Part shown: positions 17,223-24,849 of the stretch, in pieces
How positions within the stretch are numbered: the first letter of the stretch is position 1
How the letters are laid out: each line of letters starts with the position of its first letter
Source of the DNA: Syntrophobacteraceae bacterium
GTDB lineage: Bacteria > Desulfobacterota > Syntrophobacteria > Syntrophobacterales > Syntrophobacteraceae
Assembly (NCBI GenBank): GCA_003165235.1
Contig: PLSV01000138.1
Coordinates: 756 to 37,529 of the forward strand
Length of the DNA stretch: 36,774 bases
Direction of reading: 5' to 3'
Translations under genes and position numbers: made by a program
Notes under the pieces: generated by a model
The model's input: the letters and a program-made list of their open reading frames with translations, nothing else
The model's database searches: none
What the model was told of the DNA's origin: nothing

Positions 17223-18323
17223 TCATTTGGTGAAACGCTCTTGCGGACATCCCTCAGCGATGCGCTTCGCGTAGCGCGGAAGGCTACCGCTCGACGTGTC
17301 TATCATCCGCTTTGGGCGTGCGCGGGATGCCTTGAAAATTGACTCTATCTGCCTGCACAGCTCGGCGAACTGAGCGGGATAAAGCGACTGAGGTCCATCG
17401 CTAAGGGCGGTTTCAGGATCATGGTGAACCTCCACCATCAGACCATGGCATCCGACTGCCACGGCGGCACGGCTCAGAGGAATCACCTGGTCCCTGAAGC
17501 CTGCCGCGTGGCTGGGGTCCACGATCACCGGCAGATGAGACTCCTGCCTGACCACGGGAATGGCGGAGAGGTCCAGCGTATTGCGGCTGTGGTGGGCGAA
17601 TGTGCGCACCCCGCGCTCGCAGAGTATCACCTTGTCATTTCCGCCATCCATCACGTATTCGGCCGCCATGAGCCACTCTTCGATGGTAGCCGCCAGACCC
17701 CGCTTGAGAAGCACAGGTTTTCGGGACTTTCCCGCCCGCCGCAGAAGGCTGAAATTCTGCATATTCCTCGCGCCGATCTGGACTATGTCCGCGTATTGCT
17801 CGACGAGTTCGTAGACTTCATGGTCGATTGCCTCGGTAACCACCGGCATCCCGGTTTCGAGGCGCACTTTGGCCAGGATTTTCAACCCTTCCACTCCAAG
17901 CCCCTGAAATGCATAAGGCGAGGTCCTTGGCTTGAACGCGCCGCCCCGGAAAATCTGGGTGCCGGCCCTCTTCACCATTTGCGCAATTGTAAGCGCCTGG
18001 ATTTCGCTCTCGATCGCGCAGGGACCGGCCATGATGGTGAGGCGCCCATTGCCAACCCGGACCCCGCCAACATCTATGATGGTGTCCCATGCCTGGGATT
18101 CCCGGCTCACCAGCTTGTACGGACGGGTCACCGGAATAGTCTCTTTTACTGCAGGAAGTTGCAGGAATGACGAGGCGTCCACCGGACCGTCATTGTGGAG
18201 AACGCATATCGCCACCCGTTCTCCACCCGGAATCGGCCTGGCAATATAGCCCTTTTGCTCAATGCCGGAGACAACCGCCTCAATTTCTGCCGCTATAGCT
18301 CCTTTTTTCATTACAACAAGCAC
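17223..18323 (-). CDS. aroF: 3-deoxy-7-phosphoheptulonate (DAHP) synthase, ferredoxin-like-domain type
   Basis: 366 residues. It joins PEP and erythrose 4-phosphate, the first shikimate step. The N-terminal ~70 residues ([26 protein letters not shown]) form the ferredoxin-like regulatory domain of the Thermotoga-type enzyme. The barrel has [54 protein letters not shown] and [16 protein letters not shown] 18323 follows GAGGAGG by 6 bases. The open frame to 18497 must not be used: it runs through the attenuator and leader. A basic C-terminal extension of ~30 residues is unusual. As first gene of the trp operon it is under the same leader control. Confidence 0.95.
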   Translation of the reverse strand: MLVVMKKGAIAAEIEAVVSGIEQKGYIARPIPGGERVAICVLHNDGPVDASSFLQLPAVKETIPVTRPYKLVSRESQAWDTIIDVGGVRVGNGRLTIMAGPCAIESEIQALTIAQMVKRAGTQIFRGGAFKPRTSPYAFQGLGVEGLKILAKVRLETGMPVVTEAIDHEVYELVEQYADIVQIGARNMQNFSLLRRAGKSRKPVLLKRGLAATIEEWLMAAEYVMDGGNDKVILCERGVRTFAHHSRNTLDLSAIPVVRQESHLPVIVDPSHAAGFRDQVIPLSRAAVAVGCHGLMVEVHHDPETALSDGPQSLYPAQFAELCRQIESIFKASRARPKRMIDTSSGSLPRYAKRIAEGCPQERFTK

Positions 18324-18360
18324 CTTTTGCCTCCTCTTCGCGGCCCGCGCCTCCAAATGG

Positions 18361-18393
18361 AAAGGGACCGCAGAGTGTGTCCACGGTCCCTTT
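18361..18393 (-). other. Second hairpin between attenuator and aroF
   Basis: AAAGGGACCG and CGGTCCCTTT form a perfect 10-bp stem with a 13-nt loop directly behind the attenuator's T-run. Its arms share GGGACCGTGG with the attenuator's 5' arm, so the two structures could exchange strands. It ends about 25 bases before the aroF Shine-Dalgarno site. Confidence 0.75.
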
Positions 18394-18397
18394 GAAC

Positions 18398-18437
18398 AAA
18401 AAAAAGGACCGTGAGCCTTGGCGCGGCCCACGGTCCC
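18398..18437 (-). terminator. trp operon attenuator (intrinsic terminator)
   Basis: In transcript direction GGACCGTG, a GC-rich 15-nt loop, CACGGTCC and then eight T residues. It lies 24 bases behind the leader peptide stop and 75 bases before aroF. This is the canonical attenuator position for ribosome-mediated control. Confidence 0.92.
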
Positions 18438-18460
18438 AGCATTCCAATTCGAACTGATAG

Positions 18461-18535
18461 CTATCCCGTCAGGCGCACACCTCCCCAGGTAAGCCACCAG
18501 AACCAGAAATTTGCGGTATCGAAGTAATGATTCAT
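18461..18535 (-). CDS. trpL: trp operon leader peptide
   Basis: A 24-residue peptide from ATG 18535 to TAG 18463-18461, preceded by AGGGATGAAATT. Residues 9-19 read NFWFWWLTWGG: Trp at 11, 13, 14 and 17, Phe at 5, 10 and 12, Tyr at 4. Stalling of the ribosome at these codons under starvation should prevent formation of the downstream terminator. Eight aromatic codons out of 24 fit an operon that starts with DAHP synthase, common to all aromatic amino acids. Confidence 0.92.
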   Translation of the reverse strand: MNHYFDTANFWFWWLTWGGVRLTG

Positions 18536-18786
18536 AATTTCATCCCTGATTGAAATTGGCTATTCTTTAACAATCTGAAACCGGAATAGCAAGAAGATTT
18601 TTCAAGAAATTGACATCAATTCTCCAAACTGGTACCATGGCCGCGTTTTCTCGAAGGGGCAAAGGGTCATCGTCTTATCTCTGCTTTTTCTTGAGCTGGC
18701 TTAAGTTAGCACCGATTTTGCATATTCTCCTCAAGTATACCTCTCGAGAAAATGGAGCCGGAGGGGGCTTCTAAAACTACTCATGA
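18536..18786. promoter_or_regulatory. Divergent promoter region between trp leader and phaC
   Basis: No gene is visible. On the minus strand TTGCTA-17-TAAAGA about 40 bases before the leader is a weak candidate promoter. On the plus strand TAGCAC-5-TTGCA (18707-18722) resembles a sigma-54 site but lacks the -24 GG. Neither is secure. Confidence 0.3.
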
Positions 18787-18846
18787 ATGGAGGCGGCCAA
18801 ACCTTTTACATCCCAAAGAAAGACATCGTGGGGGACAGGGGGAAAG

Positions 18847-20571
18847 ATGCAAAACTACTTCAACGCACCTTTCGAAATGTTTAGCGTGGCGGCTTCTTTA
18901 ATGTGCAAATCCATGAAAGCCGCCCCTAAACTCAGTCGGGCGGCTTTCGCTCAGGCAGGAGCGGCCCAGGATTACTGGAACGGGATGTTCAGATACGTCA
19001 CGGCGTTTTGGGCGCCGTCAGCAAATGCCCTGAATGCTTTCGCAAGGACCGAGAAAGAAAAGCTACCCGCACACTCTCCCGCTGAAAATCTTACAGACTA
19101 CGGTGAATTGTTCAAACTGAATGGCCGGCTTGCCGGCGACGCGGTGACGGGTAGCCTGCGGGCCATGAACAGGTTTTTTTACACTACGCTGAGCAAAAGT
19201 TTTTACGCCTGGATGAATTCATTCGAAGATGAGGACTGCCTGTGCGATTTTGCCTGCAGGCTGCAAGAGGTCCTCAAAGTCACCGTTCACGAATACCCGG
19301 AGGCTGTAGACGAGATCAAAGCCGACTTCGGCTTCCACCTGGACAACGGCGGGTATTTGAAGCTGGCCGAAACCGAGCGCTTCGACCTCTATCAGGTGCT
19401 TCCCAGCAAGAAGGATATAACGCTCAGAAGCAAACCCATTCTGATTATCCCTCCCTATGTTTTGGGCGCCAATATTTTGGCCTTTTTGCCGGGAGAACAG
19501 AGGAGCTATGTGCATTGTTATGCGAATCAGGGGTTCCCAACCTACATCCGCCTGGTCAAAGATATCGATTCGACCGCCGCAGTCCGGACCATGACCGGAG
19601 AAGATGACGCTCTTGACATACGCTTCTTCTGTCAAGAAATGATGGCAAAGCACAACAAGCCGGTCACCCTGAACGGTTTCTGCCAGGGCGGCTACATGGC
19701 TCTTGCGGCGCTGTTATCCGGTGAACTGGACGGCCTGGTCGACGCTTTGATCACCTGCGTAACTCCGGTGGACGGGAGCCGGAGCAAGTCTTTAACAGAT
19801 TACATGAACAGTCTTCCAGAAAGGTTCAGAGACATCAGCTATTCTCAAAAAGTGTCTTCTGACGGAAACACCGTTATTGACGGCTCTATTTTGGGATGGG
19901 TTTACAGGCTGCGAAAACTGGAGACCGAGTCACCGATCGCTTCTTTCCATCGCGACATCGACATGTTTGACAGCCAGGCAAGTCCGCGGCCGAAAATCAG
20001 CAGGACCGCAGCGGCGATCAGTTACTGGCTGACCCATGATCAAAAAGATATACCTGTTAACATCACCAGGATGAGTTTTGCTTCCTATTCGATTCCAATC
20101 GACAAGGAGGGGACCCTGCCTGTGGCCCTTTTCGGCCGAAAGCTCAATTTAAAGCGGCTCGAAGAGAAGAAAACACCATGGCTTATCTGTATCGCCGACG
20201 GCGACGACCTGGTTGACAAAGAAGCCTCGCTTGCCGCGCTGAACTATATCGACGCTGAAGTCTGCGTATTCCCGAAGGGCCATGCGTCCATTGCAACCTC
20301 GTGGTCTATTCCGACCTCGGGATGCCCGCTTCACCTTACTTTTCCTCAGGCTGGGGCGTCTGCCGCCGAGTCCTGCAAATTGTCCAGGGGGCCGGTGCGC
20401 TTCCAGATCGATCTGGACGAAGCCCTCGATGCCGATGTGCGCCGTTGTGAAGCACAAGCAGAACAAGAGGCCGAACCTGCAATCGAGAAAGCCGCCATGG
20501 AGACAAAAACCGGCCGCGCCGAGCCAAAGCGGCGCGCAGCCAGGAAAACCACAGCGCCCAAGAAGAAGTGA
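18847..20571 (+). CDS. phaC: Polyhydroxyalkanoate synthase PhaC-like, with basic C-terminal tail
   Basis: 574 residues. An alpha/beta-hydrolase that should polymerise hydroxyacyl-CoA on granules. The lipase-like box is NGFCQGGY with nucleophile C279; the probable catalytic Asp is D454 (CIADGDDLVD) and the His is H479 (FPKGHASI). The region PILIIPPYVLGANILAFLPGEQRSYV is the usual substrate-side segment. The last ~60 residues are alanine/glutamate then lysine/arginine rich, ending TGRAEPKRRAARKTTAPKKK, like the basic tails of granule or DNA-binding proteins. ATG 18847 follows GGGGGAAAG; ATG 18787 has a weaker site. The convergent neighbour is PhaE-like, which supports a two-subunit synthase. 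The protein is longer than usual class III PhaC (about 355). Confidence 0.85.
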   Translation: MQNYFNAPFEMFSVAASLMCKSMKAAPKLSRAAFAQAGAAQDYWNGMFRYVTAFWAPSANALNAFARTEKEKLPAHSPAENLTDYGELFKLNGRLAGDAVTGSLRAMNRFFYTTLSKSFYAWMNSFEDEDCLCDFACRLQEVLKVTVHEYPEAVDEIKADFGFHLDNGGYLKLAETERFDLYQVLPSKKDITLRSKPILIIPPYVLGANILAFLPGEQRSYVHCYANQGFPTYIRLVKDIDSTAAVRTMTGEDDALDIRFFCQEMMAKHNKPVTLNGFCQGGYMALAALLSGELDGLVDALITCVTPVDGSRSKSLTDYMNSLPERFRDISYSQKVSSDGNTVIDGSILGWVYRLRKLETESPIASFHRDIDMFDSQASPRPKISRTAAAISYWLTHDQKDIPVNITRMSFASYSIPIDKEGTLPVALFGRKLNLKRLEEKKTPWLICIADGDDLVDKEASLAALNYIDAEVCVFPKGHASIATSWSIPTSGCPLHLTFPQAGASAAESCKLSRGPVRFQIDLDEALDADVRRCEAQAEQEAEPAIEKAAMETKTGRAEPKRRAARKTTAPKKK

Positions 20572-20574
20572 CGC

Positions 20575-20610
20575 GGGGACGCGGTGAGGCGGAAACCTCA
20601 CCCCGTCTCC
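20575..20610. terminator. Terminator-like hairpin behind phaC
   Basis: GGTGAGG (20583-20589) and CCTCACC (20596-20602) around six bases, extended past one C-C mismatch by GGGGACG/CGTCTCC pairing. It starts 4 bases behind the phaC stop. The following sequence is pyrimidine-rich rather than a pure T-run. It may serve both convergent genes. Confidence 0.6.
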
Positions 20611-20644
20611 CTCTCATACCTTTTCACACGCTCACGGGTTGGTC

Positions 20645-20767
20645 TCAGGTTTGCGAATCCACTCTCTGCAGGAGTTCTTCGAGTTTTTCCCTCAGTTTGC
20701 TTATTTCATCGGACAGCGCGTCCACTCCCCTGTCCTGAGGTTTTGGTGCGGCTTTTGAGGAAGGGCC
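20645..20767 (-). other. In-frame continuation of phaE behind TAA
   Basis: Behind the TAA at 20770-20768 the same frame stays open for 40 codons to TGA 20647-20645. It runs GPSSKAAPKPQDRGVDALSD and then a heptad-like EISKLREKLEELLQRVDSQ. This is a Pro/Ala linker plus coiled coil, the usual C-terminal end of PhaE proteins. Either the stop is a recent mutation or the tail is made by read-through. Confidence 0.65.
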
Positions 20768-21469
20768 TTACACCTGGCGCCTAACCTGACAGTATTGTTC
20801 GTAGGCATCCGCTGTTTCATGCAGCAATTGTGTGTAGCCGGGCGACTTGAACAGGTCCAGGTAGGAACCCTCGAGCACGGAAAACCAGACGCCGGAGACT
20901 TCATCGACATTCTGAGGGACCCCGCGTTCCCCACGCATATCACCAAGGGTTTCGGCCAGGGCTTTCGATGCTTTGTCCATCGGAAGATAAAGTTGATACA
21001 GGAGTTCGCTCATTTTCTCAGAAAAGGCAGTGTACTTGTCGAGAAGATCCTGGGAAGAGCCACCGCTCGCATCAGCATTTCGGATCAGACCGAGAAGCTT
21101 TCGAACGGACTCAAGCCAGATCAGCGGCGCATGGCTCGAAGATTCTATGTCATGGGGAGGCGAAGCGCCTTTGCGTAATTCGTCAAGCCATTTCTTCTGG
21201 AGTTCCACATATCCCTCGAACCCTATTTGCATCAGGTTCGACACAAGCTCGGAAAGAGACTCGCCGCCACTGGCGCCGTACTTTTTGTCCCCGGTGAAAG
21301 CGGCAAATGAATCCGATATAGCCTGGGTCATATTCAGAGGTATTCGCCATGGGCCTTTCACTTGATCCGGCTGCGTGAACCAGGTGAACGGAACCCCGAC
21401 AGGCATGGCGCCTTTCGACCACATATTGACCATCAGCTTGTTCCAGAAATCAAATACCGGGTTGTCCAT
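20768..21469 (-). CDS. phaE: PHA synthase subunit PhaE-like
   Basis: About 233 residues. PhaE is the non-catalytic partner of class III PhaC and stabilises its active dimer. Family-like elements are NPVFDFWNKLMVNMW at the start, repeated helical segments, and GVWFSVLEGSYLDLFKSPGYTQLLHETADAYEQY near the end. The frame stops at TAA right after YCQVRRQV, with a coiled-coil tail still open behind it. ATG 21469 is preferred over TTG 21478. It is convergent with phaC, which is unusual because the two genes are normally adjacent in one direction. Confidence 0.8.
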   Translation of the reverse strand: MDNPVFDFWNKLMVNMWSKGAMPVGVPFTWFTQPDQVKGPWRIPLNMTQAISDSFAAFTGDKKYGASGGESLSELVSNLMQIGFEGYVELQKKWLDELRKGASPPHDIESSSHAPLIWLESVRKLLGLIRNADASGGSSQDLLDKYTAFSEKMSELLYQLYLPMDKASKALAETLGDMRGERGVPQNVDEVSGVWFSVLEGSYLDLFKSPGYTQLLHETADAYEQYCQVRRQV

Positions 21470-21526
21470 AGATTTCAAACCCCTTCCATATTCCGCTTCC
21501 GATGCGGCAGTTACGGTCAGCCGCTG

Positions 21527-21907
21527 TCAGGCGCCGGTTACGCCTTCTTTCTTTTGATCCAATTGCGACAAGGCCCAGGCCGGCACCTGCTCATGAGATA
21601 TGCAGCTCGCCGTTGCCCAGTAATGATCCGGAGAACTCAACCGGATGAACTTCACCTCATCTCTGTGCAGCAGCGCGAAGTAGCTCATCCTGGGTTTACC
21701 ATCCTCCTTTTCATGGCCCAGTTCCAGGATCCTGCCCTCTTTTGGCGCCAGGCGCCGCACCGATTCACACGGCATGGCGCATTCGGCCACGTGTTCACAA
21801 CTCGCGCATCCACCAACAACTTCTATTACATGAATATCAAAAATTTCATGATCGGGGTTATTCAGTTCCCATCCACAAAGATCGTTTCTGTCAGGGCACA
21901 TGGTCAT
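21527..21907 (-). CDS. Small cysteine-rich protein of unknown function
   Basis: 126 residues. The distinguishing segment is VGGCASCEHVAECAMPCESVRRL with four Cys spaced C-x2-C-x5-C-x3-C, suggesting a metal or iron-sulfur site; further Cys are at 4, 11 and 102. The N-terminus is MTMCPDRNDLCGWELNNPDHEIFDIHVIEVV. There is no signal peptide. A GAAAGGA site precedes ATG 21907. It lies about 60 bases upstream of phaE on the same strand and may be co-transcribed. Not recognised. The gap 21908-22177 holds nothing I can support. Confidence 0.65.
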   Translation of the reverse strand: MTMCPDRNDLCGWELNNPDHEIFDIHVIEVVGGCASCEHVAECAMPCESVRRLAPKEGRILELGHEKEDGKPRMSYFALLHRDEVKFIRLSSPDHYWATASCISHEQVPAWALSQLDQKKEGVTGA

Positions 21908-22177
21908 TCCTTTCTCGCACGATTAGGGGAACAGTATGTCTTGAACGCCCGGGCGCCGGCGTCGCATGGGACCGGCCAGCTTATCCGTCAGCTCAAAAAC
22001 GAGCATGTTTGGCTCGCGCCAAGCTTCCGCTCATTGCTTTGGGACAAACCATCCTATTTAATTAATTATGAAGCATTGAGGCCAGAGCGAAATGGGGGAA
22101 ACACATTATTTTCAGGTATAAAAGATTGTAGGGAACAGTAGATTTCAGAGCCGCAAATTCATCGACAAATTCAGAAA

Positions 22178-22867
22178 TCATTGAGAGAAGAAAACATTCA
22201 AGGGACATGATTGACACAAGGCCGTTTTACGGCAGTAAAGATGCCCGGTTCGAACCAGCAGGGCATGGAATTCCTTGAAAAAGGGCACATCGGGTTCCAT
22301 TGCTCCCATGAAATAGTCCTGCAGTTCCTCGTAAGAAATCGACTCGTCCACCCATCCATGTCTTGAGAAAATCCGATACGTATATGTGTCCACTACAAAA
22401 GACGGTTTAAAAGCGGCATACAGGACGATGCTGTCGGCGGTTTCCGGGCCGATGCCCCGGATCGCCAGAAGATCGGCCCGCAGGGCTTCCATGTCCTGAG
22501 CCAGGAATTCTCCAAGACCGCCGCCCCATTTTGTCAGGATATGAGTGCAGAAAGTCTCTATCTTCTTTGCTTTTTGGTTATAGAAGCCCGATGAGCGAAT
22601 GAACGGAGCGATCTCCTGTGCGCTAAGCCCGCAAAGGCGCTCGAAGCTCAACATACCATGGCTGCGCAGGTTGCCGATCGCAGCGGCCACATTTTTCCAT
22701 GCGGTATTCTGTGTCAATATCGCTCCAAGTATGACCTCGAACGGGGTCTCGGCAGGCCACCATCCCAGGGGACCGAAAAAGGCGAATAGCTTGTCGTAGA
22801 CCTCGCGCAGCAATTCTTTTCTATTTGTGCTCAATCCAGTCCAACCCCCTCCAGCACCGTTCGACAT
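22178..22867 (-). CDS. Endonuclease III-like HhH-GPD DNA glycosylase
   Basis: 229 residues. A base-excision repair glycosylase of the EndoIII/MagIII group. TPFEVILGAILTQNTAWKNV opens the domain; the helix-hairpin-helix is LLAIRGIGPETADSIVLYA, with catalytic D160 in FVVDTYTYRIF. The Lys that gives EndoIII its lyase step is Glu here (E142), which points to a monofunctional glycosylase such as a 3-methyladenine enzyme. The end has three Cys (C212, C218, C221) instead of the four of an EndoIII 4Fe-4S cluster. The start is ATG 22867 or TTG 22834; either way it touches or overlaps the radical SAM gene. Confidence 0.88.
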   Translation of the reverse strand: MSNGAGGGWTGLSTNRKELLREVYDKLFAFFGPLGWWPAETPFEVILGAILTQNTAWKNVAAAIGNLRSHGMLSFERLCGLSAQEIAPFIRSSGFYNQKAKKIETFCTHILTKWGGGLGEFLAQDMEALRADLLAIRGIGPETADSIVLYAAFKPSFVVDTYTYRIFSRHGWVDESISYEELQDYFMGAMEPDVPFFKEFHALLVRTGHLYCRKTALCQSCPLNVFFSQ

Positions 22868-23844
22868 TTCGCGCAGGCGCCATGCTTCAGGTTCTGTTTC
22901 CTGATGGAATAGCCGATTCGGGTTATCAACGCGGCCCCGCAGGAGTGGCAGTACGTATTCTCGCCGATGTCTCCGGGAACATTCCCTGTATAGACGTAAT
23001 GAAGACCGGCTTCCAGCCCGATATGCCTTGCTTTTCTGATTGTTTCCACCGGCGTGGTCTCTCTGTCGCTCAGATGAAATGCAGGATGAAATCGGCTGAC
23101 ATGCCAGGGAGTCTCAGGCCCCAAACCGACCAGAAATTGCGCAAGCTCCTTCAACTCAGCTTCACTGTCGTTCAACCCCGGGATTATCAGCGTTGTCACC
23201 TCAAGCCAGACGCCTTTGCTCTTCATGCCTTCAAGGGTCATGAGAACGGGCTTGAGGCGAGCTCCGCACTGTTCCTGGTAGAACGTATCATTGAAGCACT
23301 TGAGGTCCACATTGGCCGCTCCAAGAAAAGGGGCGACGGTATCCAACGCCTCTTTGCTCATGTAGCCGTTGGATACGAAAACGTTTGCAAGCCCTCGCTC
23401 TTTTGCCAGGGCAGCCACATCGAGGGCATATTCCATAAAGATGGTAGGCTCGGTGTATGTATAAGCGATCGTGACACATCCCTCTTTTTGTGCACGGTCT
23501 GCAATTTCTTCTGCAGACACGCTCTGGCCGTAGACCGCTCCGCAGATTCGGGGGGACTGCGATATGTCAGCGTTCTGGCAGAACAGGCATTCGAAATTGC
23601 ACCCGACCGTAGCAATCGAATAACTTGTTGTGCCGGGAAAGAAATGAAACAGGGGTTTTTTTTCGATAGGGTCGACGTGCTGAGCGATCAATCTTCCGTA
23701 AACCAAGCTCCATAGGGCGCCTTCCTTGTTCAGGCGCACTCCGCATTTGCCGGTTTCATCCGGCTCAATATGGCAGTGCTGCGAGCAAAGAAAACAATGC
23801 ACCCGGTTTCCATCAAGCCGCCTGTAAAGCATCGCCTCTTTCAT
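22831..23844 (-). CDS. AmmeMemoRadiSam-type radical SAM enzyme (PflA-like)
   Basis: 337 residues. The 4Fe-4S radical SAM motif is C82NFEC86LFC89. An N-terminal Cys set (C17, C20, C24, C34) and C-terminal CHSCGAAL and CAKCRTVL probably bind metal. YTEPTIFMEYALD and FHPAFHLSDRETTP are typical of this family, named for co-occurrence with AMMECR1 and Memo proteins. Neither partner is in the window. ATG 23844 follows AAAGGACTGAGC. The substrate is unknown. Confidence 0.9.
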   Translation of the reverse strand: MKEAMLYRRLDGNRVHCFLCSQHCHIEPDETGKCGVRLNKEGALWSLVYGRLIAQHVDPIEKKPLFHFFPGTTSYSIATVGCNFECLFCQNADISQSPRICGAVYGQSVSAEEIADRAQKEGCVTIAYTYTEPTIFMEYALDVAALAKERGLANVFVSNGYMSKEALDTVAPFLGAANVDLKCFNDTFYQEQCGARLKPVLMTLEGMKSKGVWLEVTTLIIPGLNDSEAELKELAQFLVGLGPETPWHVSRFHPAFHLSDRETTPVETIRKARHIGLEAGLHYVYTGNVPGDIGENTYCHSCGAALITRIGYSIRKQNLKHGACAKCRTVLEGVGLD

Positions 23845-23964
23845 GCTCAGTCCTTTAAAATAAAAGTGCATGCGAACAGGTGAGCAGATGAATGGATAAA
23901 AGCACGGGTGGATGGTGAGCCGGTAAAACCTTAACGCGTCCTGCTGTTTTTCCTGTCGATCTAC

Positions 23965-24783
23965 TCACCCATTAACCGAACTTTCAGGTGCGCCTCCAGA
24001 AGCCCGCCAGCAGCCTAAAGACTGAACCGAAACTTTGGCGCCGGCGGGTATTTCATCGAAAACAGGCGTCTGCAGTGTGCGAACGCGGCATCGCATATCG
24101 ATCCGCATTGCGATGAAATGTCCGAAAGGATGCCGTTGCACCACAGGAATTCGCTCCAGAAGATGAATGTAGCGAAGAAACGGCAGCGGTAAGGAAAAGC
24201 AGGTCAGCCACTCAATGGGAACGGCGCCGGAGAGAATGCCCGCGCTCATTCTGCGAAGCTGAAAAACGCTGAAGAACCTGGCGCGGTTGTAAACCGAGTC
24301 TTTCCAGAATCTTTGAACGCCATAGTGGAGACAACCAATCGAGAACTTGTTCAAGACGCCGAGCAGCACGTTTCGGCGCGCTACCCGGCAGGCTTCTTTA
24401 AGCGCCAGGTACGGGTCGTCGACGAATTCCATGGAGGTTATCAGGGCCACTGTATCGAATTCGTTGTCATCGTAGGGCAGGTTTTCAGCAAATCCCTGAT
24501 CCAACCGCACTTTGGGGCCAAGCCGCCTGCGCGCAAGCTCAAGGCTCGAGCTTGAAGGCTCGAGCCCGGCCGCCATATGCCCCTGCGACTTGAACCATTC
24601 CAGGAAAATACCGCTCCCGCAACCCACCTCCAGAACTCGCTGTGGGGAAACGGGCGCCCACACCTTCCGGAAAAGCCCTTGTTCGAACGCCAACGCCCTT
24701 TGCCCCTGAGGAGAGCGAAACCAGTTCTCATGACCCTCGGCGTCAGCTAAGGTGAAAACATAGCCCACGTCAAACCCTTGCAA
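23965..24783 (-). CDS. Class I SAM-dependent methyltransferase
   Basis: 272 residues. The SAM fold has motif I VLEVGCGSGIFLEWF, acidic residue E in AAGLEPSSSSLELARRR, FAENLPYDDNEFDTVALITSMEFVDDP, and the UbiE-like ACRVARRNVLLGVLN. The C-terminal half (from about residue 165) is hydrophobic and lacks a known specificity motif. The substrate is unknown; it stands alone between a radical SAM gene and ilvD. Confidence 0.85.
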   Translation of the reverse strand: MQGFDVGYVFTLADAEGHENWFRSPQGQRALAFEQGLFRKVWAPVSPQRVLEVGCGSGIFLEWFKSQGHMAAGLEPSSSSLELARRRLGPKVRLDQGFAENLPYDDNEFDTVALITSMEFVDDPYLALKEACRVARRNVLLGVLNKFSIGCLHYGVQRFWKDSVYNRARFFSVFQLRRMSAGILSGAVPIEWLTCFSLPLPFLRYIHLLERIPVVQRHPFGHFIAMRIDMRCRVRTLQTPVFDEIPAGAKVSVQSLGCWRASGGAPESSVNG

Positions 24784-24849
24784 GAATGCCGGCAGCGATG
24801 AGCAGGAAGCAAAAAGCCCTTCGCATCCAGCTTCCCTCTGCGGTGAATT

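Noticed and set aside
18324..18497. Longer N-terminus of aroF
   Set aside because: It would translate the attenuator stem and T-run and part of the leader region; GTG 18323 has an excellent ribosome site and matches the family start.
18707..18722. Sigma-54 promoter upstream of phaC
   Set aside because: Spacing and -12 GC fit, but the -24 element is AG instead of the required GG.
22247..22270. tRNA-like TpsiC arm (GGTTCGAACC)
   Set aside because: It lies inside the glycosylase gene and no acceptor, D or anticodon arms fit around it.
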